Shown here piece after piece: positions 7,979 through 17,336 of a stretch of DNA of 43,235 bases; positions within the stretch are counted from its first letter, which is position 1; each line of letters opens with the position of its first letter. Source of the DNA: Candidatus Segatella caccae (lineage in GTDB: Bacteria > Bacteroidota > Bacteroidia > Bacteroidales > Bacteroidaceae); assembly GCA_900556395.1 (NCBI GenBank), contig USOQ01000015.1, forward strand, positions 1 to 43,235, read 5' to 3'. The notes under the pieces were generated by a model that saw only the letters and a list, made by a program, of their open reading frames with translations, was not told the origin of the DNA and ran no database searches. The translations under genes were made by a program, and so were the position numbers.

Positions 7979-7987
7979 GGTAACAAA

Positions 7988-8020
7988 TTTGCCAAAACCC
8001 TTAAAAAGTATTTACTTTGC
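7988..8020 (+). promoter_or_regulatory. PUL1 SusC promoter
   Basis: A -33 TTTG at 7988-7991 and a -7 TTACTTTGC at 8012-8020 are 20 bp apart. The -7 deviates from TAnnTTTGC at one base, as expected for an activator-dependent promoter. Its position shows that the in-frame ATG at 8017 cannot be the start codon. Confidence 0.7.
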
Positions 8021-8061
8021 ATCGCAGTTTTGAATCAACAATTATCTTAAAACAAAAAAAC

Positions 8062-11000
8062 ATGAAAAAGAATCTATTATTATTCATTTGCGCTTTTGTA
8101 GCCCAGTTGGCATTTGCCCAAGCACAGGCTGTCAAAGGTACTGTCTTGGATAGTTCTGGCGAACCAGTCATTGGCGCCACTGTCAAAGTACTCGGTACAA
8201 AGCAAGCTACCGTTACGGACATAGACGGTAACTTCACCATCCAGGAAGTTAATCCTAACGCATCTATCAACATTTCTTATGTGGGTATGCAGCCTGTTAC
8301 CCTCAAGGCATCAGGCAACCTCAATGTTACATTGAAAGACGATTTCCAAAACCTTAACGATGTCGTAGTTATCGGTTACGGCTCTGCTAAGGCTAAGGAC
8401 CTCACCTCTCCTATTACCGTGGTTAAGGCAGCCGACATCCAGTCTGTTCCTTCAGCATCACCTATGACTGCCCTTCAGGGTAAGGTGGCAGGTGTGAACG
8501 TTGTAAGTTCAGGTGCACCTGGTAGCGCACCTACCGTTCGCATTCGTGGTGCTGGTTCTTTCAAGAACTCTTCTCCTCTCTATGTAGTAGATGGTATGTT
8601 CTACGACGACATTACCTTCCTTAACAACGACGACATTCAAGACTTCACCATTCTTAAGGATGCTTCTGCTGCAGCCATCTATGGTGTGCGTGCAGCCAAT
8701 GGTGTGGTACTCATCACTACCAAAAAGGGTACAAAGAACCAGAAGGCACAGATTACCTACGATGGATACGTTGGTTTCCAGAAAGCCTCTAACGTGTTGG
8801 AACTTTGTAACTCTAAGGAGTATGCTACCATGATGCTTGAAGGTAACTACGATGCTTATGTTTCTCATTTCAAGAAAAGTATCGACAATTATGGCGGTAG
8901 CTATGCAGACCCCGATTTCCACAACTGGACTTACAACACAGACAATGATTGGTATGATCAGATGCTTCGTACAGCTCTCATTACCAACCATAGCATAAGC
9001 ATTGCTGGCGGTTCAGATAAGACCACTTATTCTTTGGGTGGCAGTTACCTCTACCAAGATGGCATCATGGATGTTGACAACAACTATAAGCGCCTCAACT
9101 TCCGTGCAGCTGTGGACTATAACGCAACAAACTGGTTGAAGGTGGGGTTCAATGGTGTATTCAGTCAGTCAGAGCAACAGGTGCCAAACAATGCAGCTTG
9201 GCAGAAGGCATTCAACTGTCCTCCTATCGTAGCTCTGTATGATAAAAACAATGACAAGGCCTTCCCTAATAAGTATGGATCACCAGACGTATTAGGCTAC
9301 TCTTCAAATTTCTTTAACCCAATTGCTTTTGCTGAGTATTACGACTCTAAGAACGAGAGCTATCAGGCATTGACAAATTTCTACGCACAAGTAGACTTTA
9401 TTCCTAACAAGTTGAATCTGCGCAGTAACTACTCTTACAGTTTCCTCTCAACACAAGGTCGCGAGTTTACACCTGCTTACTATGTGAGCAGTTGGCAACA
9501 ATCGACAACTACCAAGCTAAAAAAGAGTGAGAACAAATATTACAACCGCATCTGGGATAACACATTGACTTACAATGATCAGTTTGGCAAGCACAAGGTG
9601 GGTGCTATGGTTGGTATGTCCATGCGTGAGGAACAGTGGCGTAACCTCAATGGTTCTGCCAGCAACGTACCCGATGGCGAGGATGAATATTGGTACATCA
9701 AGAACGGTGACGCTACTGGAGCCACAGTAGGCGACGACGGTTATTGCTACCGCGGTCTGTCTTACTTTACACGTCTCAACTACAACTACGATGACAAGTA
9801 TATGCTCGTCTTCACTATGCGTGCTGACGGTTCTTCAAAATATCAGGAGAAGTGGGGTTACTTCCCATCAATCGGTGGCGCTTGGGTTATCTCACAGGAA
9901 AATTTCCTGAAAAACCAGAAGTGGCTCGACATGTTGAAACTACGTGCAAGTTGGGGTAAGCTCGGTAACGACCACATCGCTGCATCTGATGGCTTCAACT
10001 CTATAAGCACAGGTAACAAGTTCTCAGGTGTATTTGGTAACACCACTATTCCTGGTTATGAGAACTCAAACTACTTCAGTTGGCTGAAGTGGGAGGTTGT
10101 AGAGGAGTGGAATGCTGGTTTCAACCTCATTGCTCTCGACAATCGTTTGAACGTTGATATCGACTATTTCCACCGTATGACCAACAATGCTGTGATTTCT
10201 CCATTGTTGCCTTTCAGCACACAGACATTGGCTGGCAACTATGGTAAGATTTTGAACCAAGGTTTTGATATCACTCTCAACTGGAACGACAGAATCGGCA
10301 AGGACCTCAAATATCGTGTTGGTGTCAATATGTCAACTCTTCGCAACCGCGTAAAGGAGCTTAGTGGTCATAGTATCATCAGAGGCGGAAAGACCGTGAA
10401 TATCGTAGGCAAGGAGATGAATTCATTCTACGGATTCAAGATGATTGGCGTTTACCAGACACAGGAAGAGGTTGATGCTGACCCTATAGGCAAAGCCAAT
10501 GGTTGCCAACCTGGTGATTTAAAGTATGCAGACCTGAACCATGATGGTGTGCTCGATGGTAATGACCGAACCACATTGGGTTCATATATTCCAAACTTCA
10601 CTTATGGTATCAACCTTGGATTAGAGTGGAAGAACTTCGATTTCGAATTGACAACTTACGGACAGTCTGGCGCACAGATGTTCAACCGCAAGCGTGCTCT
10701 ACGTTATGCTTCACAGAACTACAACTTTGATAAAGATCAGTATGACAAACGTTGGACAGGTCCAGGCTCTACCAACTCGGCTCCATCTGCAGCTGCGTTA
10801 CTTCGCACATGGAACGTGAGCGACCAGAAATACAGTTCATACTTTGTTGAGAGTGCTGACTACTTCCGTATCCAGAACATCACATTGGGTTATACCTTCA
10901 AGAACTTGAAATTCGGAACATATACGTTGCCATCTATCCGCCTTAGCATGACAGCAGATCGTCCGTTCACTACATTCAAGGCAAACACCTTCTCTCCAGA

Positions 11001-11082
11001 ATTGACCGATCCTGAAGGATGGGATACCGAAGTATATCCTCTGACTTCTACCTACACGTTCAACGTGAAAATCAATTTCTAA
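8062..11082 (+). CDS. SusC-like TonB-dependent outer-membrane transporter (PUL1)
   Basis: From the ATG at 8062 the product is 1006 residues, normal for SusC proteins. It starts with a typical signal peptide (MKKNLLLFICAFVAQLAFAQ). An in-frame ATG at 8017 overlaps the promoter and is rejected. After the signal come a carboxypeptidase-D-like beta domain (about 24-95), a TonB-box region (VVVIGYG, 101-107), a plug domain containing VRIRGAGSFKNSSPLYVVDG, and a long barrel ending in an aromatic residue (NVKINF). Family role: energy-dependent import of oligosaccharides through the outer membrane together with SusD. It is the first gene of the PUL1 operon, 30 bp before susD. Judging from the neighbouring GH144 and GH3 enzymes, the likely cargo is beta-1,2-gluco-oligosaccharides. 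Confidence 0.95.
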   Translation: MKKNLLLFICAFVAQLAFAQAQAVKGTVLDSSGEPVIGATVKVLGTKQATVTDIDGNFTIQEVNPNASINISYVGMQPVTLKASGNLNVTLKDDFQNLNDVVVIGYGSAKAKDLTSPITVVKAADIQSVPSASPMTALQGKVAGVNVVSSGAPGSAPTVRIRGAGSFKNSSPLYVVDGMFYDDITFLNNDDIQDFTILKDASAAAIYGVRAANGVVLITTKKGTKNQKAQITYDGYVGFQKASNVLELCNSKEYATMMLEGNYDAYVSHFKKSIDNYGGSYADPDFHNWTYNTDNDWYDQMLRTALITNHSISIAGGSDKTTYSLGGSYLYQDGIMDVDNNYKRLNFRAAVDYNATNWLKVGFNGVFSQSEQQVPNNAAWQKAFNCPPIVALYDKNNDKAFPNKYGSPDVLGYSSNFFNPIAFAEYYDSKNESYQALTNFYAQVDFIPNKLNLRSNYSYSFLSTQGREFTPAYYVSSWQQSTTTKLKKSENKYYNRIWDNTLTYNDQFGKHKVGAMVGMSMREEQWRNLNGSASNVPDGEDEYWYIKNGDATGATVGDDGYCYRGLSYFTRLNYNYDDKYMLVFTMRADGSSKYQEKWGYFPSIGGAWVISQENFLKNQKWLDMLKLRASWGKLGNDHIAASDGFNSISTGNKFSGVFGNTTIPGYENSNYFSWLKWEVVEEWNAGFNLIALDNRLNVDIDYFHRMTNNAVISPLLPFSTQTLAGNYGKILNQGFDITLNWNDRIGKDLKYRVGVNMSTLRNRVKELSGHSIIRGGKTVNIVGKEMNSFYGFKMIGVYQTQEEVDADPIGKANGCQPGDLKYADLNHDGVLDGNDRTTLGSYIPNFTYGINLGLEWKNFDFELTTYGQSGAQMFNRKRALRYASQNYNFDKDQYDKRWTGPGSTNSAPSAAALLRTWNVSDQKYSSYFVESADYFRIQNITLGYTFKNLKFGTYTLPSIRLSMTADRPFTTFKANTFSPELTDPEGWDTEVYPLTSTYTFNVKINF

Positions 11083-11112
11083 AGCTAAACCTCAATTTAA
11101 ATTTGCTACATT

Positions 11113-12579
11113 ATGAAAATTATCAAAAATACAATCATATTAGCGGCAGCTGCCCTCATGATGGGTGCAGTATCTTCATGCAGCGACTATCTTGACAAGA
11201 CGCCTGAAGGCAAGGTTCCTGACACACAGGTCGACTATGCCAATTTAGACAACATGTATCAGCCCGCATCTGGTATGTATGCCCGCTTCCGTAAAAGTGC
11301 TCTGCACTGGGTAATATGGGAGATTACAACCATTCGTGATCAGGATGTGTTCAGTGGCCAGTGGAACGGTAGCGACTATTACAACTTATCAGAGTATAAG
11401 TATAACGACTCATTCTGGGGCTTCAACGAAATATGGATGCAGTATTATAACATCATCAAGAACGCCAACTCAGCAATTGAGGCTCTTGAGGGCTATGCTC
11501 AGCACTGCACCACAGAAGCTCAACAAAAGGCCAACCGTGCCTATATTGGTGAGGTAAAGTTCATGCGTGCTTACGCTTACTTCCGCCTCATTCAAGCATT
11601 CGGAACTTGCACTATTCTTCGTGATAACAACCAGAGCGATTTGAGACGTTCTACCACAGAGGCTGTTTATAAGTATGCTTTGGAGGATTTGCAATATGGC
11701 ATGGACAACATGCCTCGCATCCGTCCTAACCAAAGCGAGCACAAGGGTGCTGTAACTGCATTCACTGCTGCCACATTAGCTGCTAAAATTTATCTCAATC
11801 AGGGCAACTACCAGAAGGTGGAGGAGCTGACCGATGACATCATCGCACATGGTAACTTCCATCTCTATCCAGACTACTATCAGTTGTGGAAAATTCCTGG
11901 AAAACTATGTGACGAATCTATTTTCGAAAGCCAGTGTACAGACTTCGGCAACGGCTCAGGCGAGTTGATAGACCCCGACCAATGGTTTGGTTGCCAAGGT
12001 CCAAACAACTCAGGCAGCAACATCTCAGGATGGGGCGACTGCGGTATCTTGAAATCGTTCCGTGACTGGGCTTATGGCCGTGGCGAGACCATTCGTGCAA
12101 CCACATCGTTCTTATTGGCTGACTCAACCACCCCCGATGGTGACTACATCAAGCCTCAGGACAACCCAACAAAGACCGATTGCTGGAACGGCAAGGCTTA
12201 TACACCAACCACTCAGCTCACTCCTGGACGTACAAAGTATGGCACAAACAACAACATCCGAGTACTTCGCTATGCAGATGTCCTGCTGATGAACGCAGAG
12301 GCAAAGGTTAAACTTGGCAAGAATGGTGATGCTCCATTCAATGAAGTTCGCCGTCGTGCTCACATGCCTGAGCTTACTAATGTTACCTTCGACCAGATTA
12401 TTGACGAGCGCCGCATGGAGCTCTGCTGCGAATGGGGTGAGCGTTACAACGACCTCGTACGCACAGGCAAGGCTGCCACTGAACTTGTAGGTTGGTCTAA
12501 GGAGAAGGCTCTTATCCCACTACCTTTCAATCAGGTAACAGCAACTCCTGACCTTCTGAAGGATCCTATCGACGAATAA
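11113..12579 (+). CDS. SusD-like glycan-binding lipoprotein (PUL1)
   Basis: This 488-residue protein has a lipoprotein signal peptide ending VSSC, so Cys23 is the predicted lipidated residue and the mature protein would sit on the cell surface. It has the SusD/RagB pattern: an N-terminal SDYLDKTPEG segment, helical TPR-like stretches such as AYIGEVKFMRAYAYFRLIQ, and the C-terminal RYADVLLMNAEAKVK and IIDERRMELCCEWGERYNDL motifs. SusD proteins capture glycan and form a lid on SusC. The gene follows susC by 30 bp on the same strand. A hairpin at 12629-12665 separates it from the enzyme genes. Binding specificity cannot be read from the sequence; beta-1,2-glucan is inferred from context. Confidence 0.95.
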   Translation: MKIIKNTIILAAAALMMGAVSSCSDYLDKTPEGKVPDTQVDYANLDNMYQPASGMYARFRKSALHWVIWEITTIRDQDVFSGQWNGSDYYNLSEYKYNDSFWGFNEIWMQYYNIIKNANSAIEALEGYAQHCTTEAQQKANRAYIGEVKFMRAYAYFRLIQAFGTCTILRDNNQSDLRRSTTEAVYKYALEDLQYGMDNMPRIRPNQSEHKGAVTAFTAATLAAKIYLNQGNYQKVEELTDDIIAHGNFHLYPDYYQLWKIPGKLCDESIFESQCTDFGNGSGELIDPDQWFGCQGPNNSGSNISGWGDCGILKSFRDWAYGRGETIRATTSFLLADSTTPDGDYIKPQDNPTKTDCWNGKAYTPTTQLTPGRTKYGTNNNIRVLRYADVLLMNAEAKVKLGKNGDAPFNEVRRRAHMPELTNVTFDQIIDERRMELCCEWGERYNDLVRTGKAATELVGWSKEKALIPLPFNQVTATPDLLKDPIDE

Positions 12580-12628
12580 CGAGAAAACGTCATTCATATT
12601 GAATAATTCATAAGCTCTATTTCGATTT

Positions 12629-12665
12629 CATGAGCCAGTCCTTCGTTACAGAAGGCTGGTTCATG
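12629..12665 (+). other. Intergenic hairpin between susD and the enzyme genes
   Basis: CATGAGCCAG-T-CCTTC (12629-12644) pairs with GAAGGCTGGTTCATG (12651-12665), with one G-U pair and one bulged T, around a 6-nt loop. No T-run follows, so it is more likely an RNA-stability or partial-termination element that would give higher susCD than enzyme transcript levels. Confidence 0.6.
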
Positions 12666-12729
12666 AATCTGCCAACAACTCTTTATCACTATTCACTACT
12701 CACTTTTCATATACTCTATACACACTACT

Positions 12730-13584
12730 ATGCATATCTTCAGAAAATCTCTCTTCTTACTTTCACTCTTCGTTGCAGGCTTTGCATCGCAAGCCAAGGC
12801 ACAGATTAGCGTCATGTCGTTCAACATACGTCTGGACGCCTCGGTAGACAACGAAAACCGTTGGGACAACCGTAAAGGCGAGGTGGCAAAGATGCTCACC
12901 TATTATCAGCCCGACCTCTTGGGTATGCAGGAAGTATGCCCCAACCAGATGGCAGACCTCAAGGCGGCTCTCAAAGATATATATGAAGGCATCGGCGTAG
13001 GACGCGACGATGGAAAACATCAGGGCGAGCACAGCCCTATCTTCTATAACAAACACAGATTCAGTATGGTGAAGCATGGCGACTTTGCACTGAGTGAGCA
13101 CCCAGAACAGTTTGGCAAGAAGGGCTGGGATGCTTCTTACAACCGCGTATGCACCTGGGCGATACTGAAAGACAAGAAAACAGGCAAGCAGGTAGCATAC
13201 TTCAACACCCACCTCGACAACGACGGTAAGATAGCACGCAAGGAAGGCATCAAGCTCATCCTTTCCAAGATGAAAGAAGTGGCTAAGAACTTGCCTGCCA
13301 TCATCTCTGGCGACTTTAACTGTACCGATGATGAAGAGCCTTCGGCCATACTGAGAGCCAACAAAATGGAAAATGCCCGTAACAAGGCTGCCATCGTTTA
13401 TGGTCCAGACTGGACATGGCACGATTACGGCAGACTACCTCTCGCTGAGCGTAACATCATCGACCATATCTTTGTGAGCAACAACCTGAAAGTGACTCGC
13501 TATAGAGTCATCGGCGATAAGCCCGACCAGGTTTACCTTTCTGACCACAATGCAGTATTCGTAAACTTAGAATATACAAAATGA
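12730..13584 (+). CDS. Secreted endonuclease/exonuclease/phosphatase (EEP) family phosphoesterase
   Basis: This 284-residue exported protein (signal peptide about 1-24, ending QAKAQ) has a complete EEP fold. The metal and catalytic residues of the DNase I/sphingomyelinase superfamily are visible: Asn32 (MSFNIR), Glu68 (GMQEV), His161 (NTHLD), Asp195 and Asn197 (GDFN), Asp245 (IIDHIF), and Asp272-His273 (SDHN). Relatives cleave phosphodiesters or phosphomonoesters. It overlaps the GH144 gene by four bases (ATGA), which suggests translational coupling. Its place inside a probable beta-1,2-glucan locus suggests it may remove phospho-substituents such as phosphoglycerol from the glucan; that is inference. 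A general secreted phosphatase or nuclease role cannot be excluded. Confidence 0.88.
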   Translation: MHIFRKSLFLLSLFVAGFASQAKAQISVMSFNIRLDASVDNENRWDNRKGEVAKMLTYYQPDLLGMQEVCPNQMADLKAALKDIYEGIGVGRDDGKHQGEHSPIFYNKHRFSMVKHGDFALSEHPEQFGKKGWDASYNRVCTWAILKDKKTGKQVAYFNTHLDNDGKIARKEGIKLILSKMKEVAKNLPAIISGDFNCTDDEEPSAILRANKMENARNKAAIVYGPDWTWHDYGRLPLAERNIIDHIFVSNNLKVTRYRVIGDKPDQVYLSDHNAVFVNLEYTK

Positions 13585-15014
13585 ATCTTACCAAGCTATC
13601 ATTCGCCACATGGATGCTGGTAATAGCCGCTTCATGTTTCGCCAGCCAGGACTCAGTCAAGGTTGTTAAAGGACAGGTGAGCGACTATTACATCCCTGTG
13701 GTTAACGAATATGAGCTTACAGGCATAGTTACCGACGAGCATGACCAGCCCTTAGACAGACCCGCATCGTTCGCCAACGATGAGGAAATGCTCGACTACA
13801 TTGAGAAGAGCCACCTTAATTATATGTGGGAGGGAGCCAACGCAAACTCTGGACTGGCACCCGAGCGCATCCACCTCGATGGCATCTATCCACAGAACGA
13901 TAAGCATGTGGTGACAACAGGCGGTAGCGGATTTGGTATTGCCGGTCTGCTGGCAGGTATAGACAGAGGTTACATCAGCCGTACAGAGGGAGTGCAGCGC
14001 CTCACCAAGATAGTAGACTTCTTAGGCAAGGCCGACCGACATCATGGCGTATGGTCGCACTGGATTGACGGCAACACAGGAAAGACCGTACCTTTCGGAC
14101 AGAAAGACGATGGTGGAGACCTCGTGGAAAGCTCGTTCCTCATGGCGAGTCTGCTGTGTGTTAGACAATACTTCGAGAACGGCAACGAACAAGAGAAGCT
14201 CTTGGCAAGCCATATTGACAAGCTGTGGAAGGAAATGGAATTCGACTGGTATCGCCGTGGCGGAAAAGACGTACTCTACTGGCACTGGTCGCCCAACTAT
14301 GGTTGGGACATGAACTTCCCACTCGAAGGTTACAACGAGTGCCTCATCACCTACATTTTAGGAGCCTCCTCACCGACTCATTCTATCCCTGCAGCATGTT
14401 ATCACAAGGGATGGGCAAGAAGCGGAGGCATCAAGAGCAACGCTAAGCCCTACGGCTATCCTCTCGAACTGAAACACAATGGAGCCGAGCAGACGGGTGG
14501 TCCGCTGTTCTGGGCTCAGTATTCTTATATCTGCCTCAACCCTAAGAACCTCAGCGACAGATATGCCAACTACTGGAATGTGGTAAAGAACCATGCCCTT
14601 AGCGACTACGAATACTGTGCGCGCAATCCGAAGGGATATAAAGGCTATGGCAAAAACTGCTGGGGACTGACAGCAAGCTATTCGGTAAACGGATATTCTG
14701 CTCATTCGCCCAACAACGACTTAGGTGTCATCACGCCGACAGCAGCCTTGTCATCGTTCCCCTATACGCCTACTGAATCGATGGCTGCCCTGAAATACTT
14801 CTGGAGCAAAGGCAACTGGATATGGGGAAAATATGGTTTCTACGATGCCTTCTCAGAGACTGCCCACTGGACAGTACCTCGCTATCTTGCCATCGACCAA
14901 CTTACCATTACCCCAATGATAGAGAACCATCGCTCAGGACTGCTCTGGCGACTCTTCATGAGCTGCCCTGAGATACAACAAGGACTCGAGAAACTCGGAT
15001 TTAAGAACCATTAA
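13581..15014 (+). CDS. GH144-family endo-beta-1,2-glucanase (glucoamylase-type domain)
   Basis: This 477-residue protein begins with a hydrophobic segment ending IAASC, a plausible lipobox with Cys19. A spacer of about 50 residues precedes an (alpha/alpha)6 domain of the PF10091/GH144 type. Recognisable family motifs in order are TTGGSGFG, HGVWSHWIDG, DDGGDLVESSFLM, LYWHWSPNYGWDMNFPLEGYN, GGPLFWAQYS, CWGLTAS, ITPTAALSSFPYTP, WGKYGFYDAFSE and MIENHRSGLLW. Characterised GH144 enzymes are endo-acting beta-1,2-glucanases that release sophoro-oligosaccharides. The start overlaps the end of the phosphoesterase gene, and a GH3 gene follows 15 bp downstream. GH144 beside GH3 matches known Bacteroides beta-1,2-glucan loci. 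Activity on another beta-glucan is possible but less likely. Confidence 0.82.
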   Translation: MNLTKLSFATWMLVIAASCFASQDSVKVVKGQVSDYYIPVVNEYELTGIVTDEHDQPLDRPASFANDEEMLDYIEKSHLNYMWEGANANSGLAPERIHLDGIYPQNDKHVVTTGGSGFGIAGLLAGIDRGYISRTEGVQRLTKIVDFLGKADRHHGVWSHWIDGNTGKTVPFGQKDDGGDLVESSFLMASLLCVRQYFENGNEQEKLLASHIDKLWKEMEFDWYRRGGKDVLYWHWSPNYGWDMNFPLEGYNECLITYILGASSPTHSIPAACYHKGWARSGGIKSNAKPYGYPLELKHNGAEQTGGPLFWAQYSYICLNPKNLSDRYANYWNVVKNHALSDYEYCARNPKGYKGYGKNCWGLTASYSVNGYSAHSPNNDLGVITPTAALSSFPYTPTESMAALKYFWSKGNWIWGKYGFYDAFSETAHWTVPRYLAIDQLTITPMIENHRSGLLWRLFMSCPEIQQGLEKLGFKNH

Positions 15015-15029
15015 ACAAGACATAGACCT

Positions 15030-17318
15030 ATGAAGACAAAAAACATTCTTGCAGCATTTACCTTGCTGGCAGCAAGCCTCTGCCCCTCTCTGGCAAAGGC
15101 TCAAAGCGATGAAGCCAAGATGAACTCCTTCATCGATAATCTGATGAACAAAATGACGCTGAGAGAGAAACTTGGTCAGCTGAACCTTCCTGTCACGGGA
15201 GAAATCGTTACCGGACAGGCGAAGAGCAGCGACGTAGCAAGCAAAATAAAACGTGGTGAAGTGGGTGGACTCTTCAACCTGAAAGGTGTTGAGAAGATTA
15301 AGGAAGTACAGAAAGTTGCGGTCGAACAAAGCCGTCTGCACATCCCACTGCTCTTCGGTATGGACGTGATACATGGTTACGAGACCGTGTTCCCTATCCC
15401 CTTCTCACTCTCATGCTCATGGGATATGGAAGCCATCAAGCGTACAGCACAGATAGCTGCACAGGAATGTTCGGCTGATGGTATCAACTGGACTTTCAGC
15501 CCTATGCTCGACATCTGCCGAGACCCACGATGGGGACGTATGGCAGAAGGAAGCGGCGAGGATCCTTACCTCGGTTCTTGCATCGCCAAGGCCATGGTGG
15601 AGGGTTATCAAGGACAAGACCTGACAGCTCCCAACACCGTGATGGCATGTGTGAAGCACTTTGCCCTCTATGGTGGTGCCGAGGCAGGACGCGACTACAA
15701 CACCGTAGACATGAGCCACTGGCGTATGTTCAATTATTACATGCCACCTTATAAGGCTGCCGTTGATGCTGGTGCACTGAGCGTGATGACCTCATTCAAT
15801 GTGGTAGACGGCATTCCTGCAACAGGCAACAAGTGGTTGCTTACCGATGTGCTGCGCAAGATGTGGGGATTCAAGGGAATGGTAGTAACCGACTATACCG
15901 CCATCGAAGAGATGATGGCCCACGGCTTGGGTGACTTGCAGCAGGTGTCAGCCATGGCTCTCAACGCAGGTACCGATATGGACATGGTGGCTGATGGATT
16001 CTTAGGAACTATAGAGAAGTCTATCAACGAAGGAAAGGTTTCGATGGAAACTGTCAACACAGCATGCCGACGCATCCTGGAAGCCAAATACAAGTTGGGC
16101 CTCTTCGACGATCCATATAAATACTGCAACGTGAAACGTGCCAAGAAGGAGATCTACACACCAGAGCATAGAGCCATAGCACGCGAAATAGCAGTCAAGA
16201 CTTTCGTACTACTGAAGAACGAAAGCAACCTGTTGCCTTTGCAGCGCAAGGGTAAGATAGCTCTCATTGGCCCATTGGCTGACAACTCTAAGAACATGTC
16301 GGGTACATGGAGCGTAGTAGCCCGCCTCGATGACAACAAGACCATTCTCGGTTCTATGAGAAAAGCCTTGGAAGGCAAAGCTGAAGTTCTCTATGCCAAG
16401 GGTTCTAACCTGATGTACGATGCCAAGCGTGAGGCTGACGCCACCATGTTTGGTCGTGAGATGCGCGACAGCCGTAGCAATGAGGAGATGCTGAAAGAGG
16501 CACTCGACGTGGCTCAGCAAGCCGACATCATCGTAGCTGCTGTGGGTGAGTCTTCAGAGATGAGTGGCGAATGTAGTAGCCGCACCAACTTAGAGATGCC
16601 TGATGCACAGAAAGACCTCCTCATTGCTCTGAAGAAGACGGGCAAACCTATCGTTCTGGTCAACTTCTCGGGTCGTGCCACGGTGATGACATGGGAGAAC
16701 GAAAACTTCCCTGCTATCCTCAACGTATGGTTTGGTGGATGCGAATCGGGTGATGCTATCTGCGATGTACTCTTTGGCGACAAGGTGCCAAGCGGTAAAC
16801 TTACAGCCACCATGCCTAAGAGCGTAGGACAGATTCCTCTTTACTACAACCACCTCAACACAGGTAGACCTCTGAAGGAGGGAACATGGTTCTCTAAGTT
16901 TAAAAGCAACTACCTCGATATCGACAACGACCCCTTGTTCCCATTCGGCTATGGTCTGAGCTACACCACATTTAAATATGGTACTCCAAAGCTCTCAAGC
17001 AACACAATGACCAACAACGAGACGATAACTGTCAGTGTTGACATCACCAATACGGGTAACTACGATGCTGACGAAATCGCACAGATGTATATTCGCGACT
17101 TGGCAGCCAGTGTCTCTCGTCCTGTCAAGGAACTAAAAGGCTTCGAGCGTATCTCTATCAAGAAGGGTGAGACCAAGACCGTTACTTTCACCATCACTCC
17201 TGAAGACCTGAAGTTCTACAACCAGGAATTGGAATACAAAAACGAACCTGGTGAATTTGAGGTTATGGTAGGTCCTAACAGCAAGGACGTGCAGACCCTG
17301 AAATTCACACTAAAATAA
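15030..17318 (+). CDS. bglX: Periplasmic GH3 beta-glucosidase, probably beta-1,2-specific
   Basis: This 762-residue protein is a full-length three-domain GH3 enzyme with a signal peptide (about 1-24, ending LAKAQ). The TIM-barrel domain carries KHFALYGG (Lys209-His210) and the nucleophile region GMVVTDYTAIEE with Asp288. The alpha/beta sandwich carries the acid/base region GESSEMSGE with Glu514. A C-terminal fibronectin-III-like domain (about 655-762) includes the RPVKELKGFERI motif. The architecture is that of BglX-type beta-glucosidases. Directly downstream of a GH144 endoglucanase, it most likely cleaves sophorose and longer beta-1,2-gluco-oligosaccharides to glucose. The symbol reflects the family only; linkage preference rests on gene context. 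Confidence 0.88.
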   Translation: MKTKNILAAFTLLAASLCPSLAKAQSDEAKMNSFIDNLMNKMTLREKLGQLNLPVTGEIVTGQAKSSDVASKIKRGEVGGLFNLKGVEKIKEVQKVAVEQSRLHIPLLFGMDVIHGYETVFPIPFSLSCSWDMEAIKRTAQIAAQECSADGINWTFSPMLDICRDPRWGRMAEGSGEDPYLGSCIAKAMVEGYQGQDLTAPNTVMACVKHFALYGGAEAGRDYNTVDMSHWRMFNYYMPPYKAAVDAGALSVMTSFNVVDGIPATGNKWLLTDVLRKMWGFKGMVVTDYTAIEEMMAHGLGDLQQVSAMALNAGTDMDMVADGFLGTIEKSINEGKVSMETVNTACRRILEAKYKLGLFDDPYKYCNVKRAKKEIYTPEHRAIAREIAVKTFVLLKNESNLLPLQRKGKIALIGPLADNSKNMSGTWSVVARLDDNKTILGSMRKALEGKAEVLYAKGSNLMYDAKREADATMFGREMRDSRSNEEMLKEALDVAQQADIIVAAVGESSEMSGECSSRTNLEMPDAQKDLLIALKKTGKPIVLVNFSGRATVMTWENENFPAILNVWFGGCESGDAICDVLFGDKVPSGKLTATMPKSVGQIPLYYNHLNTGRPLKEGTWFSKFKSNYLDIDNDPLFPFGYGLSYTTFKYGTPKLSSNTMTNNETITVSVDITNTGNYDADEIAQMYIRDLAASVSRPVKELKGFERISIKKGETKTVTFTITPEDLKFYNQELEYKNEPGEFEVMVGPNSKDVQTLKFTLK

Positions 17319-17336
17319 AGATAAACACTACTTAAT

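Noticed and set aside
8017..8061. Upstream in-frame start for the PUL1 SusC gene
   Set aside because: This ATG overlaps the -7 promoter element; the signal peptide begins at 8062.
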